Assembly: GCF_000688415.1 (NCBI RefSeq)
Contig: NZ_JIAH01000010.1
Coordinates: forward strand, 88,501-152,500
Source of the DNA: Corynebacterium pseudodiphtheriticum DSM 44287
Lineage (GTDB): Bacteria; Actinomycetota; Actinomycetes; Mycobacteriales; Mycobacteriaceae
Direction: 5' to 3'
DNA length: 64,000 bases
This document shows, in pieces, positions 37,297 to 46,046 of this stretch (position 1 is its first letter; every line of letters starts with the position of its first letter). Under the pieces are notes generated by a model. It made no database searches. It was not told the origin of the DNA and worked only from the letters and a program-made list of their open reading frames with translations. Position numbers and translations under genes: made by a program.

Positions 37297-38576
37297 ACGC
37301 GCTACACCGCCAGGTCTGCACCGAAAAATTTAGCCACATCATGCTTGCCGACGACCACAGTGCCGACGACCGCGGCGCCGAAAAGCACGGTGCCAAAACC
37401 AATGACACCGCAAGCAATGATGCCTGGCAGATCGCCCACGCTTATTACGAATTTCTGCGCGGCGAACCTGCACCGGCTCCCCGTGTTGTGGTGCTGGGTT
37501 ATGAAATCGGCTCGGTGGTCTCACACCAGCGCGGCACGGTCATCGAAGAAATCGCGCAGCCCATGGAGCAGCAGGGGATTGCAGCTGCAGACATGGAACC
37601 ACGCTGTCGAGAAATTTTGCACCAGCTCGGGCTCGAAGAGTTCGCGCACACCCACCCTGCGCAGCTCTCGGGTGGGCAGACCCGGCGGATGTTGGTGGCC
37701 AGCTTTTTAGCTGCCCGCCCGGATATCATCATCACCTGCGAGCCCACCGCCGGGCTGGATCCGGATTCGGCCCGAGCGGTTATGGTTGCGTTGCGCAACT
37801 TCGCCGAAAGCGGCGCTGGGATGGTGTTGTGCTTGGATTATCGGCACGCCGCAGATCGCAGCAGCCTGGGCCTGGCTCGGATTGCACCCGGCGCCATCGT
37901 CGCGGAGTGGTCCGGAATCCGCGCCCGTCGTCGCACACCAAAGCGGCGCTGGTGGCAGTTTGCGAAAACCAGTAATCCCGCACGCGAGTTTTCCGGTGCG
38001 CCGGTGGATCTTCAGGCTCGTGCCGGTGCGGTGTGCTGGTTACGCGGGGATAATGGCGCCGGAAAAACCACCTTGCTGCGGCAACTCGCTGGCATCAGCA
38101 CAGATACCAACCCCCACACCAGCCCAGACACCAACCCAGATGCCCACGCCGCGCCCAATACCAAAGCAACGGTCTCGCTGGCTTTGCAGGATCCGGCAGC
38201 GCAGGTGCTGGATGCGTCGGCAAGCGCCATGCTGGACGACGACACACTCTGGAAAATCATCAGCCCCCGCCCGGACACCACCACGCACCCTTCCCCAGAG
38301 CTCACCGGCGATACCCACCCGTTGGATCTCAGCCCGTCACAACTGCGCTTGCTGCAGGTGGCCGCGGTGATCGCGCAGCGTCGGCAGGTGGTGTTGCTCG
38401 ATGAACCGGATGTGGGACTCACCCCAGCTGATCGCAGGCGGCTGCATGCGCTGTTGCACGAGTGTTTGTCCGGTGGAGCGTCGGTGATCATGACCTGCCA
38501 CGATCCCTCGTTGTTGCAGGATGTGGCAACGTACGCTGAAGTTACTGAAGCAAAAATTGGGCGAGCATCCGGCTAG
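37287..38576 (+). CDS. Fused ECF ATPase with two unequal nucleotide-binding halves
   Basis: 429 residues made of two ABC ATPase domains. The first (residues about 50-205) has no Walker A, an altered Walker B (IIITCEP at about 147-153, Asp replaced by Cys) but an intact signature LSGGQ (127-131) and an H-loop-like segment. The second (about 235-425) has a good Walker A GDNGAGKTT (254-262), Q-loop at about 301, Walker B VVLLDEP (368-374) and H-loop TCHDP, but the signature is degenerate (DLSPSQLR). So the half that binds ATP in full is the second. Start ATG at 37287 overlaps EcfT. The order S, T, fused A in one operon is the complete ECF complex. Confidence 0.85.
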   Translation: MDINALHRQVCTEKFSHIMLADDHSADDRGAEKHGAKTNDTASNDAWQIAHAYYEFLRGEPAPAPRVVVLGYEIGSVVSHQRGTVIEEIAQPMEQQGIAAADMEPRCREILHQLGLEEFAHTHPAQLSGGQTRRMLVASFLAARPDIIITCEPTAGLDPDSARAVMVALRNFAESGAGMVLCLDYRHAADRSSLGLARIAPGAIVAEWSGIRARRRTPKRRWWQFAKTSNPAREFSGAPVDLQARAGAVCWLRGDNGAGKTTLLRQLAGISTDTNPHTSPDTNPDAHAAPNTKATVSLALQDPAAQVLDASASAMLDDDTLWKIISPRPDTTTHPSPELTGDTHPLDLSPSQLRLLQVAAVIAQRRQVVLLDEPDVGLTPADRRRLHALLHECLSGGASVIMTCHDPSLLQDVATYAEVTEAKIGRASG

Positions 38577-38611
38577 GGCATAGGGTTAGGGTATCCGGCT
38601 AAGATGGCGGT

Positions 38612-39271
38612 ATGAGCACCCCGTTCAATCAGAGTGATGCGTCGATGCGCCTGTCCGATGCAGACCGCGACCAGGCGATGAACGCCCTGGGACACGCGCT
38701 GGCGGAAGGCCGTTTGCAGATCGACGAATTCGATGACCGGTGCGCGGCCGTCGCCCAGGCGCAATACCAGCGTGACCTGGATCAGGTATTCGTGGATATC
38801 CCGTTTACGCAGCAAGCCACCGGCGGCGCCGTGGAAAAGTACTATTCCGAATCCCAGGTGCAGCGCGCACGGGAGGCCGCGAAGAAGCCGCGGCTGGGCA
38901 CGTCGATTCTGACGTCCCTGGCGGGCATGATCGCGTTTCCGGGCTTCGTCGCGTTGGCCTTCGAGGCGGGAAGCACCGGCACCGCGATGTTGTTCGGAGG
39001 CTTAGCGATGCTGAGCGCATTCGTGGTTCCGGCAATTTGGATCGCACTGTATGTCATGCAGATCGGCCCGGATTCCTGGCACCGCCCGTCACCGGCGCAG
39101 TTGGAGCGGCAGCGTCGCAAAGAAATCCGCGCTGCAGAAGCTGGGCGTCGCGCAGAGCAAAAGGAGTTGACGCGCCAGCAGTGGGCGGAGCGTCGGGCGC
39201 AGGCTGCGGAGTTGAGCGGGGATGCGATGAACATGGCGCGGGAACAGTTGAACAAATGGAAAAACCGTTAG
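38612..39271 (+). CDS. DUF1707-domain membrane protein
   Basis: 219 residues. The N-terminal 55 residues match the DUF1707 domain (MRLSDADRDQAMNALGHALAEGRLQIDEFDDR), common in actinobacteria beside a transmembrane or SHOCT-like module. Two central helices follow (ILTSLAGMIAFPGFVALAF and AMLFGGLAMLSAFVVPAIWIALYVMQI), and the C-terminus is a highly charged Arg/Glu/Ala helix of about 60 residues likely to be a coiled coil. Function unknown. Ends 21 bases before alaT. Confidence 0.8.
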   Translation: MSTPFNQSDASMRLSDADRDQAMNALGHALAEGRLQIDEFDDRCAAVAQAQYQRDLDQVFVDIPFTQQATGGAVEKYYSESQVQRAREAAKKPRLGTSILTSLAGMIAFPGFVALAFEAGSTGTAMLFGGLAMLSAFVVPAIWIALYVMQIGPDSWHRPSPAQLERQRRKEIRAAEAGRRAEQKELTRQQWAERRAQAAELSGDAMNMAREQLNKWKNR

Positions 39272-39292
39272 CGTTTTTGGCAAGATAGAGGA

Positions 39293-40528
39293 ATGAGTCA
39301 TCCACGTCACCCTGCGCGCATTTTTGATCAATCCGACAAGATCAAGAATATGGCCTACGCGATCCGCGGCCCGGTCGCGGATTTAGCCGAGCGCATGGAG
39401 GCCGACGGCCACCGCATCCTGAAACTGAACACGGGTAACCCGGCAACGTTCGGTTTTGATGCCCCGGATGTGATCATGCGGGATATGATTTCCGCGCTGC
39501 CCACCGCGCAGGGTTATTCCACCTCAAAGGGCATTGTTCCGGCGCGCCGGGCGATCGTCACTCGCTACGAGTTGGAGGATTTCCCAACGTTCGATATTGA
39601 CGATGTCTTTTTGGGCAACGGGGTTTCTGAGCTGATCACCATGACCACCCAGGCGCTGCTGAACGACGGCGACGAGGTACTAATCCCGGCCCCAGATTAT
39701 CCTTTGTGGTCTGCGGCCACCTCCCTGGCCGGCGGTGTTCCGGTGCATTATTTGGGCAATGAGGACGACGGCTGGAACCCGGATATTGAAGATCTGAAGT
39801 CCAAGATCACCCCGAAAACCAAGGCGCTGGTGATCATCAACCCGAATAACCCCACGGGCGCGGTGTATTCGCGTGAGGTGCTGCAGCAGCTGGTTGATAT
39901 TGCCCGCGAGCACCAGCTGTTGTTGCTTTCCGACGAGATTTACGACCGGATTCTTTACGACGACGCGAAGCACATTTCCACCGCGTCCTTGGCACCGGAT
40001 CTGGTGTGCATTACTTTTAATGGTTTGTCGAAGGCTTACCGTGTGGCCGGCTACCGTGCAGGCTGGATGGTGATCACGGGGCCGAAGCGGAATGCTGCTG
40101 GTTTGATCGAAGGCTTGGAGATGCTGGCGGGTACGCGTTTGTGCCCGAATGTGCCAGCGCAGCACGCGATTCAGGTGGCACTCGGTGGGCAGCAATCGAT
40201 TTACCAATTGACCGGCCAGGGCGGGCGGTTGTTGAAGCAACGGGATATCGCTTATGAAAAGCTCAGTGAAATCCCGGGCGTGTCCGTCGTCAAGCCAAAG
40301 GGCGCGCTGTATTGCTTCCCGAGGTTGGACCCTAATGTGCATGAGATTCATGACGACGCGAAGCTGATGCTGGATATTTTGAAACAAGAAAAAATTCTGA
40401 TGGTGCAGGGCACAGGGTTTAACTGGCCGCACCCGGACCACTTCCGCGTGGTCACACTGCCGTGGGCTTCACAGCTCGAGAATGCGATTGAGCGCTTGGG
40501 TAATTTCTTAGCTAGTTATCGGCAGTAG
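39293..40528 (+). CDS. alaT: Alanine/aspartate family aminotransferase (AlaT-like)
   Basis: PLP-dependent aminotransferase of the fold-type I AAT family, 411 residues, probably glutamate-pyruvate transaminase. Seen are KLNTGNPATFGFDAPD at the N-terminus, the substrate/PLP segment VLIPAPDYPLWSA, the NPNNPTGAVYSREVL motif, and the PLP-lysine context FNGLSKAYRVAGYRAGWM. The ATG start precedes the conserved DQSDKIKNMAYAIRGPV. Its last 17 bases overlap the end of the convergent gene at 40512. Confidence 0.9.
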   Translation: MSHPRHPARIFDQSDKIKNMAYAIRGPVADLAERMEADGHRILKLNTGNPATFGFDAPDVIMRDMISALPTAQGYSTSKGIVPARRAIVTRYELEDFPTFDIDDVFLGNGVSELITMTTQALLNDGDEVLIPAPDYPLWSAATSLAGGVPVHYLGNEDDGWNPDIEDLKSKITPKTKALVIINPNNPTGAVYSREVLQQLVDIAREHQLLLLSDEIYDRILYDDAKHISTASLAPDLVCITFNGLSKAYRVAGYRAGWMVITGPKRNAAGLIEGLEMLAGTRLCPNVPAQHAIQVALGGQQSIYQLTGQGGRLLKQRDIAYEKLSEIPGVSVVKPKGALYCFPRLDPNVHEIHDDAKLMLDILKQEKILMVQGTGFNWPHPDHFRVVTLPWASQLENAIERLGNFLASYRQ

Positions 40529-41063
40529 CATGGTTCTTTCGCTTGTCCCGCCAGATCGCTACCGGGAAATTGAGGACCAGCAAACCGATAAATGAGCCAA
40601 CAAAAGCCATCACGGTGCCGATACCTTGTTGGCTTGCCGCTCCGAATGATTCCAAATACGCTTCGCCGAAAGCAATTCCCGATGACATCGCAAGCGGTGC
40701 GAGGAAACCACCCAATAGGGGGATCGCGCACCACATGTTAATCATGATGGATACTCCCCCTACGCTCAGAATGCACAGCGCAATCTGCCAGTACGGATAG
40801 GTTCCCGGAAAAGATCCCGCTCCTTCTAAACCTGGGCTAGCCGACCAGCTTAACCAGGCTGCAGCAAGCACAGGCCCCACAATAAAACCAGCGAACCAAC
40901 GGCTCAATAAAAATACGGAAAACGGCCATTTCAGTTGGTCTATGATATTTCGGTTTTCTACAGAGAAACGGAAAGCAAGATATAACGCCAACAAAGCAGC
41001 TGCAGTAGGCAAAACAACCGCAAATCCTGCGATATTGATAAATCGTTCTACGTGAAAGTCCAT
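40512..41063 (-). CDS. Polytopic membrane protein, paralogue of the gene at 41170
   Basis: 183 residues with five hydrophobic helices. The motifs AWLSWSASPGLEGAGSFPGTYPYWQIAL and the C-terminal VLNFPVAIWRDKRKN match the protein encoded upstream (AWLSWSGYVENNMPRIGPPGEYSYWQAF and VVNLPLSIWKFRKNK), so the two arose by duplication. No named family. It follows the first copy by 106 bases in the same direction. Position downstream of a secreted phospholipase-like gene suggests an immunity or partner role, which is inference. Confidence 0.65.
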   Translation of the reverse strand: MDFHVERFINIAGFAVVLPTAAALLALYLAFRFSVENRNIIDQLKWPFSVFLLSRWFAGFIVGPVLAAAWLSWSASPGLEGAGSFPGTYPYWQIALCILSVGGVSIMINMWCAIPLLGGFLAPLAMSSGIAFGEAYLESFGAASQQGIGTVMAFVGSFIGLLVLNFPVAIWRDKRKNHATADN

Positions 41064-41169
41064 TTTGTCCTCAAACTTTGCTAAAGGTTATCACGCTGAG
41101 CAAGATTAACCACCGCGAAATATGACTCACGTGCGTAAATTGGCGTTGCCCGCCAATAGCATAGTAGTT

Positions 41170-41790
41170 TCACTGGGCGTTACCCTCTATTCTTGGCTTG
41201 TTTTTGCGAAACTTCCATATCGAAAGAGGGAGATTGACCACTATTAAAATTAGAGTGCCAACAACAGAAGTGTAAGCCGTTGCTAAACCGCTAATATTGT
41301 CGGGCACAGTAGATTCAATAACAACGAACACTGTAGCCATTCCCATCGTAATTCCCAATGGCACAGTTATCCCAGGTACGAGCAAAAGACGGTTCTTAAG
41401 ATTAAGTATTACCGAGATAATTATTGCAGTCCCAACTAGCCCGAATGCTTGCCAATACGAATATTCACCCGGGGGGCCGATACGGGGCATATTATTTTCT
41501 ACATACCCAGACCAACTTAACCAAGCAAAAGGTAAAATAAGTCCCACACAATAACCTGGCACGCCAGATTTTAAGACTTTTGCAAAGCCTTCCCAATATG
41601 AATAGTTTTTCAATTCATCTGAAGGCAACTCTTGAAAGAGTGCATATCCTACAGCGACTCCTACGGACATAGGTAGCAAAAGAAATATACCCGACAAAAT
41701 CAAGAAAAACTGTAAATTAAAGTTCTCAATATGATCTAGTATTAATCGATACCCATCCCAACCTACATGAACATAGGCATTGAGAGTCAT
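41170..41790 (-). CDS. Polytopic membrane protein next to a phospholipase-like gene
   Basis: 206 residues from the ATG at 41790, preceded by AAAGGAA at nine bases; a TTG at 41823 that would overlap the upstream stop is less likely. About five helices (FFLILSGIFLLLPMSVGVAVGYALF, VPGYCVGLILPFAWLSW, IIISVILNL, GITVPLGITMGMATVFVVI, VGTLILIVVNLPLSI) with a basic tail. Paralogue of the gene at 40512. Lower GC than flanking core genes, as judged by eye. No family recognised. Confidence 0.65.
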   Translation of the reverse strand: MTLNAYVHVGWDGYRLILDHIENFNLQFFLILSGIFLLLPMSVGVAVGYALFQELPSDELKNYSYWEGFAKVLKSGVPGYCVGLILPFAWLSWSGYVENNMPRIGPPGEYSYWQAFGLVGTAIIISVILNLKNRLLLVPGITVPLGITMGMATVFVVIESTVPDNISGLATAYTSVVGTLILIVVNLPLSIWKFRKNKPRIEGNAQ

Positions 41791-41819
41791 TAATTGACGT
41801 TCCTTTCCCGGTAAATATA

Positions 41820-42223
41820 TCAATTTTTAGTATCTACAGCAATAAAATATAGATCTCTAGCGGTCTGACAATCGTATTTCCGGATTGGTGCCCCACCATA
41901 ATTTGCGTTACAAATTTTATTCATATTCGAAAATAAATCTACGTAACACCCTCTATAAGACGTGCCTTTTAGATCTGCTGTATCCATACAATAATCATGT
42001 CGCGCCCAATTGTCCCATTGCATATACTTCCATGGTTTATGGCATCCCCAGTACTCATAATGCCGTGGAATAGACACCCCACCAAAATCCTCACCACTAT
42101 AACGATCAATCACACAAGCACGCGAGGCACGTGCCCCACAGCAGCGGGAGAAACCACACCACCGAAACACAATACCCAGACAGCCACAGCCGAAACTATT
42201 CTGCGTCGAAAAACGTTTAACAT
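41820..42223 (-). pseudogene. Frameshifted secreted phospholipase A2-like gene
   Basis: Two frames must be joined. The ATG at 42223 opens a perfect Sec signal peptide (MLNVFRRRIVSAVAVWVLCF, ending SPAAVGH) which hits TGA at 42110. The main frame, open from 42263 but with an implausible N-terminus, carries a Cys-rich domain: WARHDYCMD (the His-Asp pair of secreted PLA2), CYVDLFSNMNKICN and YDCQTARDLYFIAV, the order of prokaryotic PLA2 (HDxC, then the helix with a D-x-C-x-x-x-F and the Cys-linked second helix). A single shift at about 42110-42150 would restore a secreted protein of about 130 residues. Either a pseudogene or a sequence error. The membrane-protein gene follows after 29 bases. Confidence 0.6.
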
Positions 42224-42263
42224 GGCTCAAACTACTTTCTTCTATTCTAATGATTAAGATCAT

Positions 42264-42409
42264 AGTAAAGCTTTCTATTCAGATAGCAATACCTTTCAAC
42301 AAAAACAATCAATAAAACCAAAAACAACACCCCTGACTACCCCCATTATTCACAAGTAGTCTCGCAATTAGGGATGGTTAACAGTGAAAATCCATCTCCC
42401 GCGTACCTC
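42264..42409. other. AT-rich gap without a gene
   Basis: 146 bases of AT-rich sequence (ACAAAAACAATCAATAAAAC-type runs) between the phospholipase-like gene and the MFS gene; no gene, repeat or promoter I can support. The composition suits recent insertion. Confidence 0.5.
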
Positions 42410-43756
42410 TTATACAACCCGTGCGTGTTCACGCGGGTTATCCACCTTATACAGCAGCGCCAGGCCGACGGCCAGGATCGTCGCAATCGCGAAAATAATC
42501 GCGATATTACTGTGCAATACCGCCAAAAAGATACTGATCAACACCGGCGCGAGAAACGACACGCTGCGCCCAGCCGTGGCGTACAGGCCGAATAATTCCC
42601 CGGCTTTTTCTGGTGGGGCAATTCGCCCAATAAATCCACGCGACGACGCCTGGGCAGGCCCAACGAACAAACAAAGTCCAAGACCAAAAATCCAGAATGC
42701 GAGCGTCGGAGTGATCGGTCCACGCTCTTCACTAAAAATGAGCAGCACCACGGCCGTCGCCAAAAGCGCCCAAAGACTCGCACTGATCACGAATTTAGGC
42801 CCCAGCCGGTCGTCCAACCAGCCACCCAAAAACGCCCCGAGCGCAGAGATCACGTTTCCCGCGATGCCGAAAATGATGACGTTCGCAGGCGAAATGCCGT
42901 ACAGCGTGGTGCCCAGGATCGCGCCATAGGCGAAAACTGCAGAAAGGCCATCGCGGTAGATCGCCGAGGACACCAGGAACCAGAAGGTGTTGCGGTCGTC
43001 GCGCCACAGTCGAACGATGACGGCGAGCAGGCGTCGGTAAGATTGCGCAATACTGACGTGCTCGATGGTGTTTTTATCTGCGGTTTTTTCTTTGTGAAGG
43101 AGCAGCGGCAGCGCGAAAATTAAAAACCAGGCGGCAGAAACCACGGCGACGGCGCGAATATTCAGCGCTTCGTCTTCCCCAATTCCAAAAATGTGCGGCG
43201 GCTCGCCCGCGATCAGGCTCAGGTACACCAACATCAACAGCCCAATACCGCCCAGATAACCAAAGCCCCAGCCGATGCCAGAGATCCGCCCCATATTCCC
43301 CTCGCGGGCGATGTCGACGATCATGGCGTTGTAGTTCAGGTTGGCGAATTCGTCGAAAAGCGTCAGGGAAGCCAACAAGCTCACCCCGAGCAGCAGAAAT
43401 CCTGGTTCTGGCTGCACGAAGAAGCACGCCGCCATCAGCCCCACCACCAGCAGGGTATGCACGATGAGCCACAGCTTGCGCCTGCCGGTTTTATCCGCGC
43501 GCTGCCCAATCACCGGGGCGGTCACCGCAATAATGATACCGGCGATGGCGTTGGCGGTGGTCAGCCACTGGGTGCCGCGTTCGTCGGGGCCGAAGACGTC
43601 GGAGGCCAGATAAGTACCGAAGACGAAGGTGACCATCACCGCCGACACCGAGGCGTTGCCCCAGCTCCAGAGGAACCAGCTGGCAATCATGGATTTGCTG
43701 GATGTGTCTGAGCAGCTGGCAGAGTCAGTTTCGGAATCCGCGGTAGTGGCAGTCAT
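42410..43756 (-). CDS. MFS permease of the UMF1/Atg22 type
   Basis: 448 residues, about 12 helices. N-terminal WFLWSWGNASVSAVMVTFVFGTYLAS with the loop LWLIVHTLLVV after GQRADKTGRRKLW (MFS signature between helices 2 and 3), and the second-half LGGWLDDRLGPKFVI. The pattern fits the UMF1 (Atg22-like) branch of the major facilitator superfamily, widespread in bacteria and of unknown substrate. ATG start with a short Ser/Thr-rich N-terminus. Divergent from the COG3044 ATPase, 69 bases between starts. Confidence 0.82.
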   Translation of the reverse strand: MTATTADSETDSASCSDTSSKSMIASWFLWSWGNASVSAVMVTFVFGTYLASDVFGPDERGTQWLTTANAIAGIIIAVTAPVIGQRADKTGRRKLWLIVHTLLVVGLMAACFFVQPEPGFLLLGVSLLASLTLFDEFANLNYNAMIVDIAREGNMGRISGIGWGFGYLGGIGLLMLVYLSLIAGEPPHIFGIGEDEALNIRAVAVVSAAWFLIFALPLLLHKEKTADKNTIEHVSIAQSYRRLLAVIVRLWRDDRNTFWFLVSSAIYRDGLSAVFAYGAILGTTLYGISPANVIIFGIAGNVISALGAFLGGWLDDRLGPKFVISASLWALLATAVVLLIFSEERGPITPTLAFWIFGLGLCLFVGPAQASSRGFIGRIAPPEKAGELFGLYATAGRSVSFLAPVLISIFLAVLHSNIAIIFAIATILAVGLALLYKVDNPREHARVV

Positions 43757-43825
43757 ATCTTATGTATACCGAAAGTTTTTCGGTGCCTTTCCACGACACC
43801 CCGCCCAATACGTAGGCTGGGGCGC

Positions 43826-45478
43826 ATGAGCCTTGCACGTTTATTGACTTCCATCGATGGCGCTGGTTACGGCGCCTACAAGAAATTGCACGGCAGCTAT
43901 GAGCTGGGTGAATACCGGCTGCGCGTGGATAAGGTGCAATCCGATCCGTTTGCACCGCCGTCACTGATGCAGGTCGACGTGCCCAACCCGATTCCTGCGG
44001 AGTTGGCGGGGGTGGCCGCGCGCGATTTCCTGACGCGCCGCATTGCCCAGGCCTTTTCCGGCGACCGCGACTTGCACATTGACCAGCCGGGCCAGCAGGT
44101 GTTGGACCGGGCCAGCGTCGTGCTTGCCGACGACGCCGGGGCGGGCTCCGGCATCCGTTCTAGCACCGCTACCCTGCGCATCGAGGTGCAACTGCCAGCT
44201 CGCGGCCGCAAGATCCTGGGGCGCAAGGCACGGGCTTTGCTGTGCGAGGTGCTTCCGGCTGCGTTGGACCAGGCGCTCGATTTTCCTGCCGACGACCTGC
44301 GCGAAGCGGTGCTGCTCGAGCGTGACCAGAACTACCTGCGCGAACAACTGCCGGGCCGAGGCTTGATCGCGTTTATCGGCGATGGCTCGTGTTTGCCGCG
44401 CGCTGCTGGCCACCGCGACACCCCAGCAGAAAAGGCGGTGCCGTTTCGCTCACCGGATTCTCTGCGCACCACGTTCCAATTACCGTCGGGACGCGAAGTC
44501 GCTGGCATGGGGGTTCCTGCTGGTGTCACGGTGATTGTTGGTGGCGGTTATCACGGAAAATCCACGTTGCTGAAAGCGCTGGAACGCGGGGTATACAACC
44601 ACGCTGCTGGTGATGGCCGCGAGTTTGCGATCACCGTCGATTCCGCTGCTTCCCTGCGCGCCGAGGATGGCCGCGCGATCACGGGAGTGGATATTTCGCA
44701 GTTCATTTCTAACTTGCCAGCACAGACGGATACCACGAGCTTTTCGACGGATAACGCCTCCGGTTCTACTTCCCAGGCCGCGGGGCTGATGGAGGCGTTA
44801 GAGGCCGGGGCGTCAACGTTGTTGATCGACGAGGACACGTCCGCGACGAATTTCATGATCCGTGATGAGCGCATGCGCGAGTTGATTCCGACGGAGAAGG
44901 AACCGATCACTCCCCTGGTTGATCGCGTGCGCGGATTGGCTGAAGTTGGCGTATCGACGGTGCTGGTTGCGGGTGGTTCCGCGGCGTTTATTGATGTCGC
45001 AGACACCGTAATCCACATGGATTCCTACCATCCGTATGACATCACGGAGCGTGCGGCTGGTTTGGCGCGCGCCGTCGACAAGCAGGAGCCGTTTCCGAAG
45101 CCTGCACACCGACCACTACCGGCGAAGCGTTTCCGTGCGAAGAAGCCGCCGCAGGCCAAGGGTGCGGGCATTCGCGTCGGCAAGGGTTTTATTGATTTGT
45201 CGGCGGTATCGCAGCTGGTGGACGGTTCGCAGACCCGCGCGATTGCGGCGATTTTGGATAGTTTGAGCACCCAGCACGGTGAGTCTGCTGCGCTTGTCGA
45301 CGAGGTGTTGGAGCGGGTCAAACGTGGTGGAATCGATGCGGTGTCTCGGTTTTCGGGTGGCGGCACACCTGGCAGCAAGGGCAAACACCCAGGCGGCGCA
45401 TCCGGAAAGCACCCAGGACGTTTAGCGTTGCCACGCAAGTTAGAAATCATGGCCGCGATTAATCGCGCGCGGGCCTAA
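43826..45478 (+). CDS. Predicted ATPase of the ABC class (COG3044 type)
   Basis: 550 residues. Central nucleotide-binding part with Walker A-like VIVGGGYHGKSTLLKAL (about residues 228-243), signature-like STSQAAGLMEALEAGASTLLIDEDTSATNFMIRD (Walker B LLIDEDTSATN), and VSTVLVAGGSAAFIDVADTVIHMDSY at the H-loop position. The N-terminal ~200 residues are a separate RNA/DNA-interaction-like domain, and the C-terminus ends in a Gly/Lys/Pro-rich basic tail (GTPGSKGKHPGGASGKHPGR). Bacterial members have no proven role; the trypanosome relative acts in RNA editing. Followed by a terminator at 45510. Confidence 0.85.
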   Translation: MSLARLLTSIDGAGYGAYKKLHGSYELGEYRLRVDKVQSDPFAPPSLMQVDVPNPIPAELAGVAARDFLTRRIAQAFSGDRDLHIDQPGQQVLDRASVVLADDAGAGSGIRSSTATLRIEVQLPARGRKILGRKARALLCEVLPAALDQALDFPADDLREAVLLERDQNYLREQLPGRGLIAFIGDGSCLPRAAGHRDTPAEKAVPFRSPDSLRTTFQLPSGREVAGMGVPAGVTVIVGGGYHGKSTLLKALERGVYNHAAGDGREFAITVDSAASLRAEDGRAITGVDISQFISNLPAQTDTTSFSTDNASGSTSQAAGLMEALEAGASTLLIDEDTSATNFMIRDERMRELIPTEKEPITPLVDRVRGLAEVGVSTVLVAGGSAAFIDVADTVIHMDSYHPYDITERAAGLARAVDKQEPFPKPAHRPLPAKRFRAKKPPQAKGAGIRVGKGFIDLSAVSQLVDGSQTRAIAAILDSLSTQHGESAALVDEVLERVKRGGIDAVSRFSGGGTPGSKGKHPGGASGKHPGRLALPRKLEIMAAINRARA

Positions 45479-45509
45479 TGGATCCTGGTTACTGATGCGG
45501 GTGTGTTTT

Positions 45510-45537
45510 ACCGGGCACGCCCGCTTCCCGGTTTTAT
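45510..45537 (+). terminator. Terminator after COG3044 ATPase gene
   Basis: ACCGGG (45510-45515) and CCCGGT (45527-45532) form a stem followed by TTTTAT, 32 bases after the stop codon. After this lies a 45541-45590 run of imperfect TTTTACAA repeats. Confidence 0.6.
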
Positions 45538-45790
45538 AACTTTTTACTACTGCTTACAACTTTTACAATCTTTACAATTTTTACGATTCCTATGGTCTGC
45601 GCCATATCGTTGATGTAGCTCCCTCGCTATACGGCTATGTGGATAAAGCTCGCGACCCCAAGCGATTATCACTGCGGTCCAGGAAGCTACGACTGGTGGT
45701 AGAACAGTTTCTCCACAGGCATTGAGCAGGCTCATTGAGTACATACTGAGAAAAATTCTCACATCAGTACCTCACCGAGCCGGGCTTTCT

Positions 45791-45953
45791 CCAGTTTACG
45801 AAAGGCTTACCAAAGCAGAGGCACGCGTCCTGCAATGTGTGTCAAGGACTATCCAATGCTGAGATGGCTGGGGTCTGGACGCTCTATAGTATGGTTCCAG
45901 AGCTCAGAGAGATTAAGAGCTACTTCGGTATCAACCCCGAAGAGCACTGGTAA
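45791..45953 (+). pseudogene. Possible remnant of a LuxR-type HTH gene
   Basis: One frame reads RLTKAEARVLQCVS and, after a shift of one base, another reads CQGLSNAEMAG and ends ELREIKSYFGINPEEHW stop at 45951. Joined, this resembles a LuxR-type helix-turn-helix (LTxxEARVLQ...GLSNAEMA). No intact gene is present and there is no start. Nothing else coding is seen in 45540-46046. Confidence 0.25.
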
Positions 45954-46046
45954 CCTGGTGGTCTTATGCCTGATTTTCTTTGGGCAAAATGTATGAACTA
46001 GGACCCTATTCCATGTGGTAAACGACCATCAGTATCAATATTTTCC

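Noticed and set aside
45547..45762. Minus-strand frame of 71 codons ending in NRKNCKDCKSCKQ
   Set aside because: The tail comes from imperfect TTTTACAA repeats, there is no ribosome site and the rest resembles no protein.
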